Positions 17,655-26,933 of a stretch of 64,000 nt of DNA are shown piece by piece. The notes beneath the pieces are model-generated. The model did no database searches, was not told where the DNA came from, and worked only from the letters and a program-made list of their open reading frames with translations. How positions within the stretch are numbered: position 1 is the stretch's first letter; each line of letters starts with the position of its first letter. The DNA is taken from contig NZ_JAPEPW010000001.1 of NCBI RefSeq assembly GCF_026339955.1, positions 4,397,001 to 4,461,000 on the forward strand. Reading direction: 5' to 3'. Made by a program: the position numbers and the translations under genes. Source of the stretch: Streptomyces sp. NBC_01549 (lineage in GTDB: Bacteria; Actinomycetota; Actinomycetes; Streptomycetales; Streptomycetaceae).

Positions 17655-18617
17655 ATGACTCACCGGATATCCCGGCGGGCCCGTGTGCTCGCGGCGAGCC
17701 TCGGCGCCGGGGTGATCGTGCCGTTCGCGGCGGCCGCCGCACCGGCCACCGCCGCCACGGCGCCACAGGTCAGCTGTACGTCGAACAAGGCGGGCCTGGC
17801 CACCAAGCTGCAGAAGGACATCACCACGGCGCTCAAGGGCCGCGCCGGTACCGTCGCCGTCGGTCTCTACGACCGTACGACGAAGACCACCTGCACCCTG
17901 CGGAGCAGCACGGCGTACGACTCCGCCAGCGTCGTCAAGGCCACCGTGCTGGCCACGCTGCTGTGGGACGCCAAGAAGCACAACCGGTATCTGACCAGCC
18001 GCGAGCAGACTCTCGCCACGGCAATGATCACCAAGTCGGACAACAACGCCACCAGCACGCTGTGGAAGCAGCTCGGTGTGACCAAGGTGAAGGGTTTCCT
18101 CGCCGCCGCGGGGATGACGCAGACCAAGCCGGGCGCCAACAACTACTGGGGACTCACCCAGATCACGGTGCGGGACGAGCAGAAGCTGCTCGCGCTCCTC
18201 ACCGCCAAGAACTCCGTGCTGAGCGACAACGCCCGCGCCTACGAGCTGAAGCTGATGGGCAAGGTCATCTCCTCGCAGCGCTGGGGCACCCCGGCCGGAG
18301 CGCCCTCCTCGGTCGCCGTGCACGTCAAGAACGGCTGGCTGTCGCGCGCCACGCACGGCTGGCGGGTGCACAGCGTCGGCACCTTCAACGGCGCGGGCCA
18401 CGACTACATGATCACCGTGCTCACGCAGGACAACAGCACCATGCAGTACGGCGTCAACACCATCCAGGCCGTCGCCAAGGCCATTCACAAGGACTTGGTG
18501 CCGGCGCCCTCCACGACGAGCTCCGCGACCAGCTCCACGACCGGCGCGAGCGTGCAGCGGTACGTGCCCACGAGCAACCCCCAGGAAGCGATCCCGGCGG
18601 TTCCGTCCGTGGGCTGA
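17655..18617 (+). CDS. Secreted class A beta-lactamase-like serine hydrolase
   Basis: 320 residues. A signal peptide covers about 1-35 (HRISRRARVLAASLGAG, ending near TAATA). The serine-hydrolase motifs are visible: SASVVK (SxxK nucleophile and Lys), SDNN (SDN) and HVKNGW in place of the usual KTG. The altered third motif makes true beta-lactamase activity doubtful; a penicillin-interacting or peptidase-like role is as likely. The C-terminus is a Ser/Thr-rich tail. ATG at 17655 with GGGGAA upstream. Confidence 0.78.
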   Translation: MTHRISRRARVLAASLGAGVIVPFAAAAAPATAATAPQVSCTSNKAGLATKLQKDITTALKGRAGTVAVGLYDRTTKTTCTLRSSTAYDSASVVKATVLATLLWDAKKHNRYLTSREQTLATAMITKSDNNATSTLWKQLGVTKVKGFLAAAGMTQTKPGANNYWGLTQITVRDEQKLLALLTAKNSVLSDNARAYELKLMGKVISSQRWGTPAGAPSSVAVHVKNGWLSRATHGWRVHSVGTFNGAGHDYMITVLTQDNSTMQYGVNTIQAVAKAIHKDLVPAPSTTSSATSSTTGASVQRYVPTSNPQEAIPAVPSVG

Positions 18618-18670
18618 CGCTTCACGAGGCGGCCTCCCGCGCGTCACCGAGTCGCCCTACGGTGACCGGC

Positions 18671-18928
18671 ATGCGCCTGAGATCCGTACTCGCCACCGTC
18701 ACCGCCGGCCTGGCGGCGGCCACGTCCCTGACCGCCGCCGGGCCCGCCGTCGCCGACACCCGTGTCTGCTCGCCCGCGGTCTCGATCACGAGCTACTCCG
18801 ACGCCCTCGACAAGACCACGTACGACGGCACCTTCGTCGGCACTCCGCGCAGTACGGCTACCGTACCGACACCGGCCTCGGCGTCTCCGAGGCCCAGGCC
18901 ACCGTTCCTTTGGACTGAGCGGGAGTGA
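18671..18928 (+). pseudogene. N-terminal remnant of a secreted phytase-like esterase gene
   Basis: ATG 18671 opens a signal peptide (MRLRSVLATVTAGLAAATS, then an AVADT cleavage site) and the conserved start CSPAVSITSYSDALDKTTYDG. This is typical of secreted proteins of the esterase-like phytase family. After TFVG, near 18840, similarity stops and the frame runs out in a Pro/Arg stretch. In the +1 frame 18850-18919 reads QYGYRTDTGLGVSEAQATV to a stop, which may come from another gene end. The C-terminal part of the same family reappears at 19276-19668. Confidence 0.55.
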
Positions 18929-19275
18929 GCCCGACAGCCGCACGCCCCGAACGGTCTTGGGCGCTCACCCACTGCCTTAAGGGGGTGGGAGGTACCTCCA
19001 GGTCCCCGGCGTACTCGACCCCGGGGCGGCGACACGCATCCTGTGCGTGGTCCGGGCCCGGGAGGCCAGTTCCCTGCGCGGGCTGGTCATGTGGATACGG
19101 CCAGAGGGCGACGGGGAGGCCCTGAACCATCACTCCGGTGGAGCAGGGGCCCCGAACGCCGGCACCGCACCGGCCTCCCAGATCGCACAGCCACGCTAAC
19201 CCGGATGGCCCAAGGCGTCGCAAGCCCGGAAGCCGACCATCACACGATCGAGCTAAAACGGCCTCACGCACGCTC
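18929..19275 (+). other. Stretch between the two halves of the broken gene
   Basis: An open plus frame reads VLDPGAATRILCVVRAREA and GLVMWIRPEGDGEALNHHS to a stop at about 19198. It has reasonable codon bias but no start, and I do not recognise it. The AAGGGGGTGGGAGGTACCTCC-like stretch near 18979 resembles common Streptomyces intergenic repeats. The segment looks like material inserted into, or exchanged with, the middle of the esterase gene. Confidence 0.35.
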
Positions 19276-19668
19276 CTAGATGAGCAGTTGCCAACCTCCG
19301 ACGGCCGCCTCCTCGTCCTGGAGCGCGGCTTCCCCGTCGGCGTGGGCAGCACCGTCCGTCTCTACCTCGCCGACCTCCGCCACGCCACGGACCCCCGCCG
19401 CATCGACACCCTGACCGGCCAGGACGGCGTGCGGCTCGCCCGCAAGACGCTCCTCGCCGACCTCGTGAACCGTCCTTCACTGGGCGCCCAGGCCAAGCAG
19501 CCCCAGCCCAACCCGCTCCTCGACAACATAGAGGGGCTGACGATCACCGGCCGCACCCCGGACGGCCGTCTCACGCTCCTGCTGGTCAGCGACGACAACC
19601 AGAACGCCGTCCAGACCACCCGCCTGTACTCCCTGAGTGCCCGCCTGCCACGCACGGTGAAGTGCTGA
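19276..19668 (+). pseudogene. C-terminal remnant of the phytase-like esterase gene
   Basis: From LDEQLPTSDGRLLVLERGF through VRLYLADLRHATDPRRI and NPLLDNIEGLTITGRTPD to the stop, this ~130-residue stretch matches what I recall of the C-terminal third of secreted esterase-like phytase proteins. It has no start of its own and follows a stop-rich region. With the N-terminal remnant 440 bp upstream it indicates one gene broken by an internal replacement or deletion. Confidence 0.6.
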
Positions 19669-19745
19669 TTGTTGCGGAGGGATGAAATCCGCTTCGTTCG
19701 GCGTTGGTGCTTTGCGGTGGAGTGAGATCTACGGAAGGCACCGGT

Positions 19746-22700
19746 GTGGCAGTGGAACAGAGCGAGGCCGGGCAAGGAAAGCCCGGCTGGGCGCGGCGAC
19801 TGGCCGGGTACGCGTGGCGCTACCCGAAGGACGTCCTGCTCGCGCTCGGCTCCTCCCTCGCCGGCATGGCCGTCATGGCGATCGTCCCGCTGATCACCAA
19901 GGTGATCATCGACGACGTCGTCGGGAACCACAGCAAGGCCATGGCGCCCTGGGCGGGCGCTCTCATAGCCGCCGCCGTCCTCGTCTACGTCCTCGCCTAC
20001 ATCCGCCGCTACTACGGCGGCCGCCTCGCCCTCGACGTCCAGCACGACCTGCGGACCGAGATGTACGAGACGATCACCCGGCTCGACGGACGACGCCAGG
20101 ACGAGCTGTCGACCGGCCAGGTCGTCGGCCGTGCCACCAGCGACCTCCAGCTGATCCAGGGCCTGCTCTTCATGCTCCCGATGACCATCGGGAACGTGCT
20201 GCTCTTCCTGATCTCTCTCGGGATCATGGCCTCGCTGTCCTTGCCCCTCACGCTGGTCGCGCTCGCCGTCGCCCCCGCCCTCTGGGTCGTCGCCAAGCGC
20301 AGCCGCTCCAAGCTGCACCCCGCCACCTGGTACGCGCAGGCGCAGGCCGCCGCCGTGGCGGGTGTGGTCGACGGCGCCGTCAGCGGCGTACGCGTGGTGA
20401 AGGGCTTCGGGCAGGAGGAGCAGGAGACCGGGAAGCTCCGGGACGTCGGGCGGCGGCTCTTCGCCGGGCGGCTGCGGACCATCCGGCTCAACGCCAAGTA
20501 CACCCCGGCCCTCCAGGCCGTGCCCGCCCTCGGTCAGGTCGCGATGCTCGCGCTGGGCGGCTGGCTCGCCGTACGGGGACAGATCACGCTCGGCACGTTC
20601 GTCGCGTTCTCCTCGTACCTCTCCCAGCTCGTGGGACCGGTGCGGATGCTCGCCGTGGTCCTCACCGTCGGACAGCAGGCCCGTGCGGGCGCCGAGCGCG
20701 TCCTCGAGCTCATCGACACCGAGCCGTCGATCAAGGACGGCACCAAGGTCCTCCCGGCCGACGCGCCCGCGACCGTCGAGTTCGACGACGTGTCCTTCTC
20801 GTACGAGGACGCGCGGCCGGTGCTCGACGGGCTGAGCTTCGAGATCCGCCCGGGCGAGACCCTCGCCGTGGTCGGCTCGTCCGGCTCCGGCAAGTCGACG
20901 GTCTCGCTGCTGATGCCCCGCTTCTACGACGTGACGCACGGCGCCGTCCTCATCGGCGGGCACGACGTCCGCGAGCTGACGCAGGAGTCGCTGCGTGCCG
21001 CGATCGGACTGGTCCCCGAGGACTCCTTCCTCTTCTCCGACACCGTGCGCGCCAACATCGCCTACGGCCGTCCGGAGGCGACCCAGGAGGAGATCGAGAC
21101 CGCGGCCCGCGCCGCGCAGGCGGACCGTTTCATCGCCGAGCTGCCCGGGGGCTACGACACCAAGGTCGGCGAGCACGGCCTCACGCTCTCCGGCGGCCAG
21201 CGCCAGCGCGTCGCCCTCGCCCGCGCCATCCTCACCGACCCGCGCCTGCTGGTCCTCGACGACGCCACCTCCGCCGTGGACGCCCGGGTCGAGCACGAGA
21301 TCCACGAGGCCCTCAAGGGGGTCATGGAGGGCCGCACCACCCTCCTCATCGCCCACCGCCGCTCCACCCTGAACCTCGCCGACCGCATCGCCGTTCTCGC
21401 CGACGGCCGCCTCGCCGACATCGGCACGCACGAGGAACTCCAGCAGCGCTCCCCGCTGTACCGCCGGCTGCTGACCGACCCGGACGAGCTGGGCGGCGTC
21501 TCGCCCGGTCACGCCCAGCCCGCAGTGCCCCAGGAGGACACCTCGGTACGGGACGAGCTGGACGCCGAGTTCGACGCCGAGCGCGGGGTCACTCCCCGCC
21601 TGTGGACGGGCGACCGGGAGCCCAAGGACGACGCGCTGTCCGGCATGCCCGCCACCCCCGAGCTCCTCACCCTGGTCGAGGCGCTGCCCCCGGCCACCGA
21701 CATCCCCGGCATCGACGAGGCGAGTGCGGTCAGGCCCGAGGAGTCGTACGGGCTGCGCAGGCTGCTGCGCGGCTTCGGGCTTCCGCTGCTGGTCAGTCTG
21801 GGTCTCGTGGCCGTGGACGCGGGCATGAGCCTGCTGCTGCCGGTGCTGATCCGGCACGGCATCGACCAGGGCGTCACCCGGATGGCGATCGGCGCGGTGT
21901 GGGCCGCCGCCGCGCTGGCCCTGGTCACCGTGCTCGTCCAGTGGGCCGCGCAGATCGGCGAGACCCGGATGACGGGCCGGACCGGCGAGCGGGTCCTCTA
22001 CTCCCTGCGTCTGAAGATCTTCGCGCAGCTCCAGCGCCTCGGGCTCGACTACTACGAGCGGGAGCTGACCGGCCGGATCATGACCCGGATGACGACCGAC
22101 GTCGACGCGCTGTCGACGTTCCTCCAGACGGGCCTGGTCACCGCCTGCGTCTCGGTCGTCACCTTCTTCGGCATCATGGGCGCGCTGCTGGTGATCGACG
22201 TACAGCTCGCGCTGGTCGTCTTCGTGACCCTTCCGCCGCTGGTCATCGGCACGTTCTTCTTCCGCCGGGCGAGCGTGAAGGCGTACGAACTCGCCCGCGA
22301 GCGGGTGTCGGCGGTCAACGCCGACCTCCAGGAGTCGGTCTCCGGACTGCTGATCCTGCAGGCGTTCCGGCGCGAGCGCTCGAGCGGGCGGCGGTTCGCG
22401 GAGGGCAGCGACAGCTACCGCAAGGCGCGTATCCGCGGCCAGTGGCTGATATCGGTCTACTTCCCGTTCGTGCAACTGCTGTCGTCGGTCGCGTCGGCCG
22501 CGGTGCTGATCGTGGGCGCGCACCGGGTGGACGCCGGCACCCTCACCACGGGCGCGCTGGTCGCCTACCTCCTCTACATCGACCTGTTCTTCGCCCCCGT
22601 GCAGCAGCTCTCGCAGGTCTTCGACGGCTACCAGCAGGCCACGGTCTCGCTGGGCCGCATCCAGGAACTGCTCCAGGAGCCGACCTCGACGAAGGCCGCC

Positions 22701-23489
22701 GACGAACCGCTGGAGGTCCTCTCCCTGCGGGGCGACATCGCCTTCGAGAACGTCGACTTCGCCTACGGCGACGACGAGGAGGCGCTCAGCGGTGTCTCGC
22801 TGAACATCCCCGCCGGACAGACCGTCGCCTTCGTCGGCGAGACCGGCGCGGGCAAGTCGACGCTGGTGAAGCTGGTCGCCCGGTTCTACGACCCGACGGG
22901 CGGGCAGGTGACCGTCGACGGCACGGATCTGCGCTCGCTCGACCTGACCTCGTACCGCCACCGGCTCGGCGTCGTCCCCCAGGAGGCGTATCTCTTCCAG
23001 GGGACCGTCCGTGACGCCATCGCCTACGGGCGTCCCGACGCGACCGACGCCGAGGTGGAGTCCGCGGCCCGCGCGGTCGGCGCCCACGACATGATCGCCA
23101 CGCTCGACGGCGGCTACCTCCACGAGGTCGCCGAGCGCGGCCGCAACCTCTCCGCAGGCCAGCGCCAGCTGATCGCGCTGGCCCGCGCCGAACTCGTCGA
23201 CCCGGACGTGCTGCTCCTCGACGAGGCGACGGCGGCGCTGGACCTGGCGACGGAGGCCCTGGTCAACCAGGCCACCGACCGCCTCGCCGGCCGCCGTACG
23301 ACCCTCGTCGTCGCCCACCGTCTGACGACGGCAGCCCGCGCCGACCGTGTCGTGGTCATGGACCACGGCCGCGTCGCCGAGGACGGCACCCACGACGAGC
23401 TCCTCCAGCAAGGCGGCCACTACGCGGAGTTGTGGAAGACGTTCGTCGGGGCTCCGGAGGAGGAAGAGCCGGTGCCTTCGTCGGCCTGA
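19746..23489 (+). CDS. Fused two-half ABC exporter (TMD-NBD-TMD-NBD)
   Basis: 1247 residues contain two complete exporter halves in one chain. NBD1 has Walker A GSSGSGKST at 377-385, signature LSGGQ and a Walker B ending D505-D506. Asp506 stands where the catalytic Glu should be, and its Q-loop reads VPEDS. NBD2 has Walker A at 1031-1039, Q-loop VPQEA, signature LSAGQ and Walker B with catalytic Glu1160. One ATP site is therefore degenerate, as in heterodimeric multidrug exporters. A ~100-residue acidic linker joins the halves. GTG 19746 is chosen for the GGAAGG 7 bp upstream. Substrate is unknown; it lies in a run of surface-related genes. Confidence 0.9.
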   Translation: MAVEQSEAGQGKPGWARRLAGYAWRYPKDVLLALGSSLAGMAVMAIVPLITKVIIDDVVGNHSKAMAPWAGALIAAAVLVYVLAYIRRYYGGRLALDVQHDLRTEMYETITRLDGRRQDELSTGQVVGRATSDLQLIQGLLFMLPMTIGNVLLFLISLGIMASLSLPLTLVALAVAPALWVVAKRSRSKLHPATWYAQAQAAAVAGVVDGAVSGVRVVKGFGQEEQETGKLRDVGRRLFAGRLRTIRLNAKYTPALQAVPALGQVAMLALGGWLAVRGQITLGTFVAFSSYLSQLVGPVRMLAVVLTVGQQARAGAERVLELIDTEPSIKDGTKVLPADAPATVEFDDVSFSYEDARPVLDGLSFEIRPGETLAVVGSSGSGKSTVSLLMPRFYDVTHGAVLIGGHDVRELTQESLRAAIGLVPEDSFLFSDTVRANIAYGRPEATQEEIETAARAAQADRFIAELPGGYDTKVGEHGLTLSGGQRQRVALARAILTDPRLLVLDDATSAVDARVEHEIHEALKGVMEGRTTLLIAHRRSTLNLADRIAVLADGRLADIGTHEELQQRSPLYRRLLTDPDELGGVSPGHAQPAVPQEDTSVRDELDAEFDAERGVTPRLWTGDREPKDDALSGMPATPELLTLVEALPPATDIPGIDEASAVRPEESYGLRRLLRGFGLPLLVSLGLVAVDAGMSLLLPVLIRHGIDQGVTRMAIGAVWAAAALALVTVLVQWAAQIGETRMTGRTGERVLYSLRLKIFAQLQRLGLDYYERELTGRIMTRMTTDVDALSTFLQTGLVTACVSVVTFFGIMGALLVIDVQLALVVFVTLPPLVIGTFFFRRASVKAYELARERVSAVNADLQESVSGLLILQAFRRERSSGRRFAEGSDSYRKARIRGQWLISVYFPFVQLLSSVASAAVLIVGAHRVDAGTLTTGALVAYLLYIDLFFAPVQQLSQVFDGYQQATVSLGRIQELLQEPTSTKAADEPLEVLSLRGDIAFENVDFAYGDDEEALSGVSLNIPAGQTVAFVGETGAGKSTLVKLVARFYDPTGGQVTVDGTDLRSLDLTSYRHRLGVVPQEAYLFQGTVRDAIAYGRPDATDAEVESAARAVGAHDMIATLDGGYLHEVAERGRNLSAGQRQLIALARAELVDPDVLLLDEATAALDLATEALVNQATDRLAGRRTTLVVAHRLTTAARADRVVVMDHGRVAEDGTHDELLQQGGHYAELWKTFVGAPEEEEPVPSSA

Positions 23490-23511
23490 GCCGGAGCGTG
23501 CCCCGGACCTC

Positions 23512-23988
23512 TCAGCTCTTCGCCTTGATGTCGGAGATCTTCTTCGTGGCCAGGTCCGACCGCACGGTCAGATAGGTGTACGTGGGGTGCTGGACGGAGC
23601 CCCAGGTGAGGCGCACCGTCGACCAGGTGTGGCCCGCGCCGCTGTCTCCCGCCGTCACCTTCCAGGCGCTCGGCACGTTCTGCGCGCGCAGCACCCCGTC
23701 GGCGTGCTCGCGGCTCTCCCACTTCGCCAGGCGGGTGCGGAGATCCTTGGTCAGGTAGAAGGTGCGCAGGTGGGAGTCGAGGCGGCCGCTTGTCTCGTCG
23801 GTGACCGCGTCTATGTAGGCGCCGTAGAAGTCGGCCACCCGGTCGTAGGCGGGACCGTTGGCGCCGCTGCGGGCGGGTGGGGGAGCGCTGGAGCCGGCGA
23901 ACGCGGGCACGGAGGCACCCGCCGAGGCGAGGAGTGCCGCTGCGACGAGCGCGCCGACGGCCGTACGTGAACGTGACGTGCGGGACAT
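23512..23988 (-). CDS. Secreted protein of unknown function
   Basis: 158 residues. A Sec signal peptide (SRTSRSRTAVGALVAAALL, cleavage near AFAGS) precedes a ~125-residue mature domain. That domain is rich in charged residues and aromatic strands (HTWSTVRLTWGSVQHPTYTYLTV). No lipobox or known catalytic motif is visible. ATG 23988 has AAGGTG 8 bp upstream. The gene converges with the ABC exporter gene 22 bp away. I do not recognise the family. Confidence 0.65.
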   Translation of the reverse strand: MSRTSRSRTAVGALVAAALLASAGASVPAFAGSSAPPPARSGANGPAYDRVADFYGAYIDAVTDETSGRLDSHLRTFYLTKDLRTRLAKWESREHADGVLRAQNVPSAWKVTAGDSGAGHTWSTVRLTWGSVQHPTYTYLTVRSDLATKKISDIKAKS

Positions 23989-24149
23989 GGGTGAGCACCT
24001 TTCGTTCGTTTTCCGACCAGTTGGACACCGAACAAAGGGGTGCGGTTGCCCCAAAGAGGGAAGAAAACCTCGCTTGGGTGAACGGAACCATCCGACGTAC
24101 GCCCTGCGTCCGTACACCAGTACGCTGAATGGCCGGGGGAGGGACGACA

Positions 24150-24545
24150 GTGGACCGTGGTGGTGCGATACGCCGGCGCCTGGCGCTGGGCCTTGCGGTG
24201 TTGACCGCGGCCGGGCTGATGGCGCTGATGAGTCCGGGCAGTGCGCAGGCGGCGGGCTCGTACTGTTCGGGCCGCAAGGTTCGTACGCTCACGTTTTCGA
24301 CCGGATCCGTCCAGGTCTACAAGCGTGACGGCTATGTCTGCGCGGTGACCGTCCCCAAGAAGCAGCAGTCACACAGACGGCCGATGTCTGTCAGCGTGCA
24401 GGCGCGCGGCAACCGGCCCGTGGTCGACCAGGGCAGCTTCTCGCACCACGCGGGCCCCGTGACCGTCCACGCGGGCCACCGCTGCGTCCGCATCAAGGGT
24501 TCGGTCGGCTCGGGTTCGGTGAGCTCCGGCTGGATCCTCTGCTGA
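24150..24545 (+). CDS. Small secreted Cys-containing protein of unknown function
   Basis: 131 residues from GTG 24150, chosen because GGGGGAGGG lies just upstream; ATG 24129 is in frame but badly placed. A signal peptide ends near AQAAGS. The ~95-residue mature part is basic, with four Cys (in SYCSG, GYVCAV, HRCVR and the final residue), a pattern suggesting two disulfides. It may be a secreted surface or peptide-like factor. No family is recognised. Confidence 0.6.
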   Translation: MDRGGAIRRRLALGLAVLTAAGLMALMSPGSAQAAGSYCSGRKVRTLTFSTGSVQVYKRDGYVCAVTVPKKQQSHRRPMSVSVQARGNRPVVDQGSFSHHAGPVTVHAGHRCVRIKGSVGSGSVSSGWILC

Positions 24546-24651
24546 GCCGGCCGAGGCATCGCCTCCCGTAGGGTTTTCCCCATCTCCCCTGGTGCGCCTG
24601 TGAGTTGCTCCGATAGCTTCCAGCGCACATCCGTTTCACAGGGGAGTGTGC

Positions 24652-26100
24652 ATGCGCAAGGCGCTCAGATGGCTGCTGGCGCTCACGGTGCTCATAGGCA
24701 CGTTGAGCACGGCAGGGGCGGCCACCGCCGCCCAGCCGGAGGCCGCACCAGGCACCACGAGCACGGACACCGACATCAAGGACCGGCTGCTCGCGATACC
24801 GGGCATGAGCCTGGTCGAGGAGAAGCCGTACACCGGCTACCGCTTCTTCGTTCTCAACTACACCCAGCCGATCGACCACCGGCACCCGTCCAAGGGCACG
24901 TTCCAGCAGCGGATCACCGTGCTGCACAAGGACGTCTCCCGCCCGACGGTCTTCTACACCGGCGGCTACAACGTCTCCACGAACCCCGGCCGCCGTGAGC
25001 CCACCCAGATCGTGGACGGCAACCAGGTCTCGATGGAGTACCGCTTCTTCACCCCGTCGCGGCCCGCCCCGGCCGACTGGTCGAAGCTCGACATCTGGCA
25101 GGCGGCGAGCGACCAGCACCGCATCTTCGAGGCCCTCAAGCCGATCTACCGTCAGAAGTGGCTCTCCACGGGCGGCTCGAAGGGCGGCATGACCGCCACG
25201 TACTACGAGCGCTTCTACCCGCGCGACATGGACGGCGTCGTCGCCTACGTCGCCCCCAACGACGTGGTGAACAACGAGGACTCGGCGTACGACCGCTTCT
25301 TCGAGAACGTCGGCACCAAGGAGTGCCGCGACAAGCTGGACGCCGTGCAGCGCGAGGCGCTGGTGCGGCGCGCACCGCTGGAGAAGAAGTACGAGGCGTA
25401 CGCCGCCGAGAACGGCCTCACCTTCACCACCATCGGGAGCCTCGACAAGGCGTACGAGGCGGTCGTGCTCGACTACGTGTGGGGCTTCTGGCAGTACAGC
25501 CTGCTCTCGGACTGCGACTCGATCCCGGCCGACGCCGCCCACGCCACCGATGACGCGATCTGGAACTCCGTCGACACCATCTCCGGCTTCTCGGCCTACG
25601 CCGACCAGGGCCTGGAGACGTACACGCCGTACTACTACCAGGCGGGCACGCAGCTCGGCGCGCCCACGATCCACTTCCCGTACATCGAGAAGAAGTACAT
25701 CCGCTACGGCTACCAGCCGCCGCGGAACTTCGTGCCGCGCTCGATCCCGATGAGGTTCCAGCCGTGGGCCATGGCGGACGTGGACTCCTGGGTCCGCCAC
25801 CACGCCGACCACATGCTCTTCGTCTACGGCCAGAACGACCCCTGGGGTGCGGAGCGCTTCCGGCTCGGCAAGGGCGCGCGTGACTCGTACGTCTTCACCG
25901 CTCCCGGCCTGAACCACGGTGCCAACGTCGCCGGTCTCGTCCCCGACGAGAAGGCCCTCGCGACGGCCCGCATCCTGGAGTGGGCCGGTGTCGCCTCGGC
26001 GACGGTCCAGGAGAACCCGTCGGCGGCCAAGCCGCTCGCGAAGTTCGACGCGAAGCTGGACCAGCGCGACATCGAGCGCGAGCCCACGCTGCGACCGTAA
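24652..26100 (+). CDS. Secreted S28-family serine peptidase
   Basis: 482 residues with an N-terminal signal peptide (RKALRWLLALTVLIG to ATAAQ). The peptidase domain has nucleophile motif STGGSKGGMT, an acidic residue in YGQNDPWGAERF and the His in GLNHGANVAG. That gives the Ser-Asp-His order of prolyl-carboxypeptidase-like S28 enzymes, known in Streptomyces as secreted tripeptidyl aminopeptidases. It should release short peptides outside the cell. The ATG at 24652 is preferred over GTG 24646 because GGGGAG precedes it. Confidence 0.85.
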   Translation: MRKALRWLLALTVLIGTLSTAGAATAAQPEAAPGTTSTDTDIKDRLLAIPGMSLVEEKPYTGYRFFVLNYTQPIDHRHPSKGTFQQRITVLHKDVSRPTVFYTGGYNVSTNPGRREPTQIVDGNQVSMEYRFFTPSRPAPADWSKLDIWQAASDQHRIFEALKPIYRQKWLSTGGSKGGMTATYYERFYPRDMDGVVAYVAPNDVVNNEDSAYDRFFENVGTKECRDKLDAVQREALVRRAPLEKKYEAYAAENGLTFTTIGSLDKAYEAVVLDYVWGFWQYSLLSDCDSIPADAAHATDDAIWNSVDTISGFSAYADQGLETYTPYYYQAGTQLGAPTIHFPYIEKKYIRYGYQPPRNFVPRSIPMRFQPWAMADVDSWVRHHADHMLFVYGQNDPWGAERFRLGKGARDSYVFTAPGLNHGANVAGLVPDEKALATARILEWAGVASATVQENPSAAKPLAKFDAKLDQRDIEREPTLRP

Positions 26101-26149
26101 CCCGGTTCACCGGCCGCGACCCGATTCAACGGCTGCGTCCGCCCCTCGG

Positions 26150-26782
26150 CTACACCGGGCGGGCGCAGCCCACGGGTTTGTCGCCGCCCAGTTGGACATA
26201 GAGGTCCGTGGACGACGGGCACTTGGCGCGGTCGACGACCGCCGATGTCACCTTGTACTCCGGGGGCTTCTCGCCCTTGCCGTCGCACGCGGTCTCCCGC
26301 ACCTGACCGTCGCCCGAGCTGTAGACGCAGTCGCCGACGATGGTGCGGGGCCCGCCGCCTCCGCCCGGATCGCCGGGGTGCGGGGCCTCCAGCTTGCGCA
26401 TGCAGGCGTAGCCCTGGGGGACGACCCCGTCGCCGTTCTCGTCCGAGGCGGGCCGGGTCTCGCTGATGTGCAGCACGAAGTCCGTGGTCGCGGGGCACAG
26501 CGGCCCGTCGGCCACCTTGCCGTCGTAGCGGGCGATCACCCGCGCGGCGGCCCGTTCGCTGCCGCAGGGCACCTCGGTGAAGCTGGTCGTCCCGAAGGAG
26601 CTGCACTCGTCGACCGCGAGGAACACCGCCCCGTAGCCGGAGGGCCGCGTCGATGTCGTCCCCGCGCTGGGTTCGGCGCTCCCCGAGCCCGACCAGCGGT
26701 CGCAGCCCGCGAGCGCGGCGACGGCCAGCAGCAGAGCGCACACCACCCCAACGGAACGCCGACCCGACGAGTTGGCTCGCAT
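26150..26782 (-). CDS. Putative lipoprotein of unknown function
   Basis: 210 residues. The N-terminus has basic residues, a hydrophobic core and the lipobox LAGC near residue 25, so the mature protein is probably anchored outside the membrane. A Ser/Gly/Thr linker follows. The globular part holds two similar halves, each with a CG, CP or CM pattern (VPCGSERA, GPLCPATTDFVLHIS; then RETACDG, AKCPSSTDLYVQL). This suggests an internal duplication of a small disulfide-bonded domain. ATG 26782 follows GGGGGGAA. The family is not identified. Confidence 0.65.
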   Translation of the reverse strand: MRANSSGRRSVGVVCALLLAVAALAGCDRWSGSGSAEPSAGTTSTRPSGYGAVFLAVDECSSFGTTSFTEVPCGSERAAARVIARYDGKVADGPLCPATTDFVLHISETRPASDENGDGVVPQGYACMRKLEAPHPGDPGGGGGPRTIVGDCVYSSGDGQVRETACDGKGEKPPEYKVTSAVVDRAKCPSSTDLYVQLGGDKPVGCARPV

Positions 26783-26933
26783 GGCTTCCCCCCCGATACC
26801 CCCGCCCAGCGTGACCCGTCGCAACGGGCACACGCCAGACATCCGGGGCGCTTTGCGTCCTTTGGGGGTGGTGCGCGGGGTGTGCGGCGTAGGGCCGGTA
26901 CGCCAATCCCCACGCGAGCCGGTACGTCAGTCC

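Noticed and set aside
17655..18617. A genuine beta-lactam resistance gene
   Set aside because: The SxxK and SDN motifs are present but the KTG box is KNG, and no resistance-gene context is seen, so only a beta-lactamase-like fold is claimed.
19362..23420. A 1352-codon open frame antisense to the ABC exporter
   Set aside because: It mirrors the G/C-rich third positions of the exporter gene, is rich in Gly/Arg/Val/Asp, and has no recognisable domain. Long antisense frames are expected in high-GC genes.
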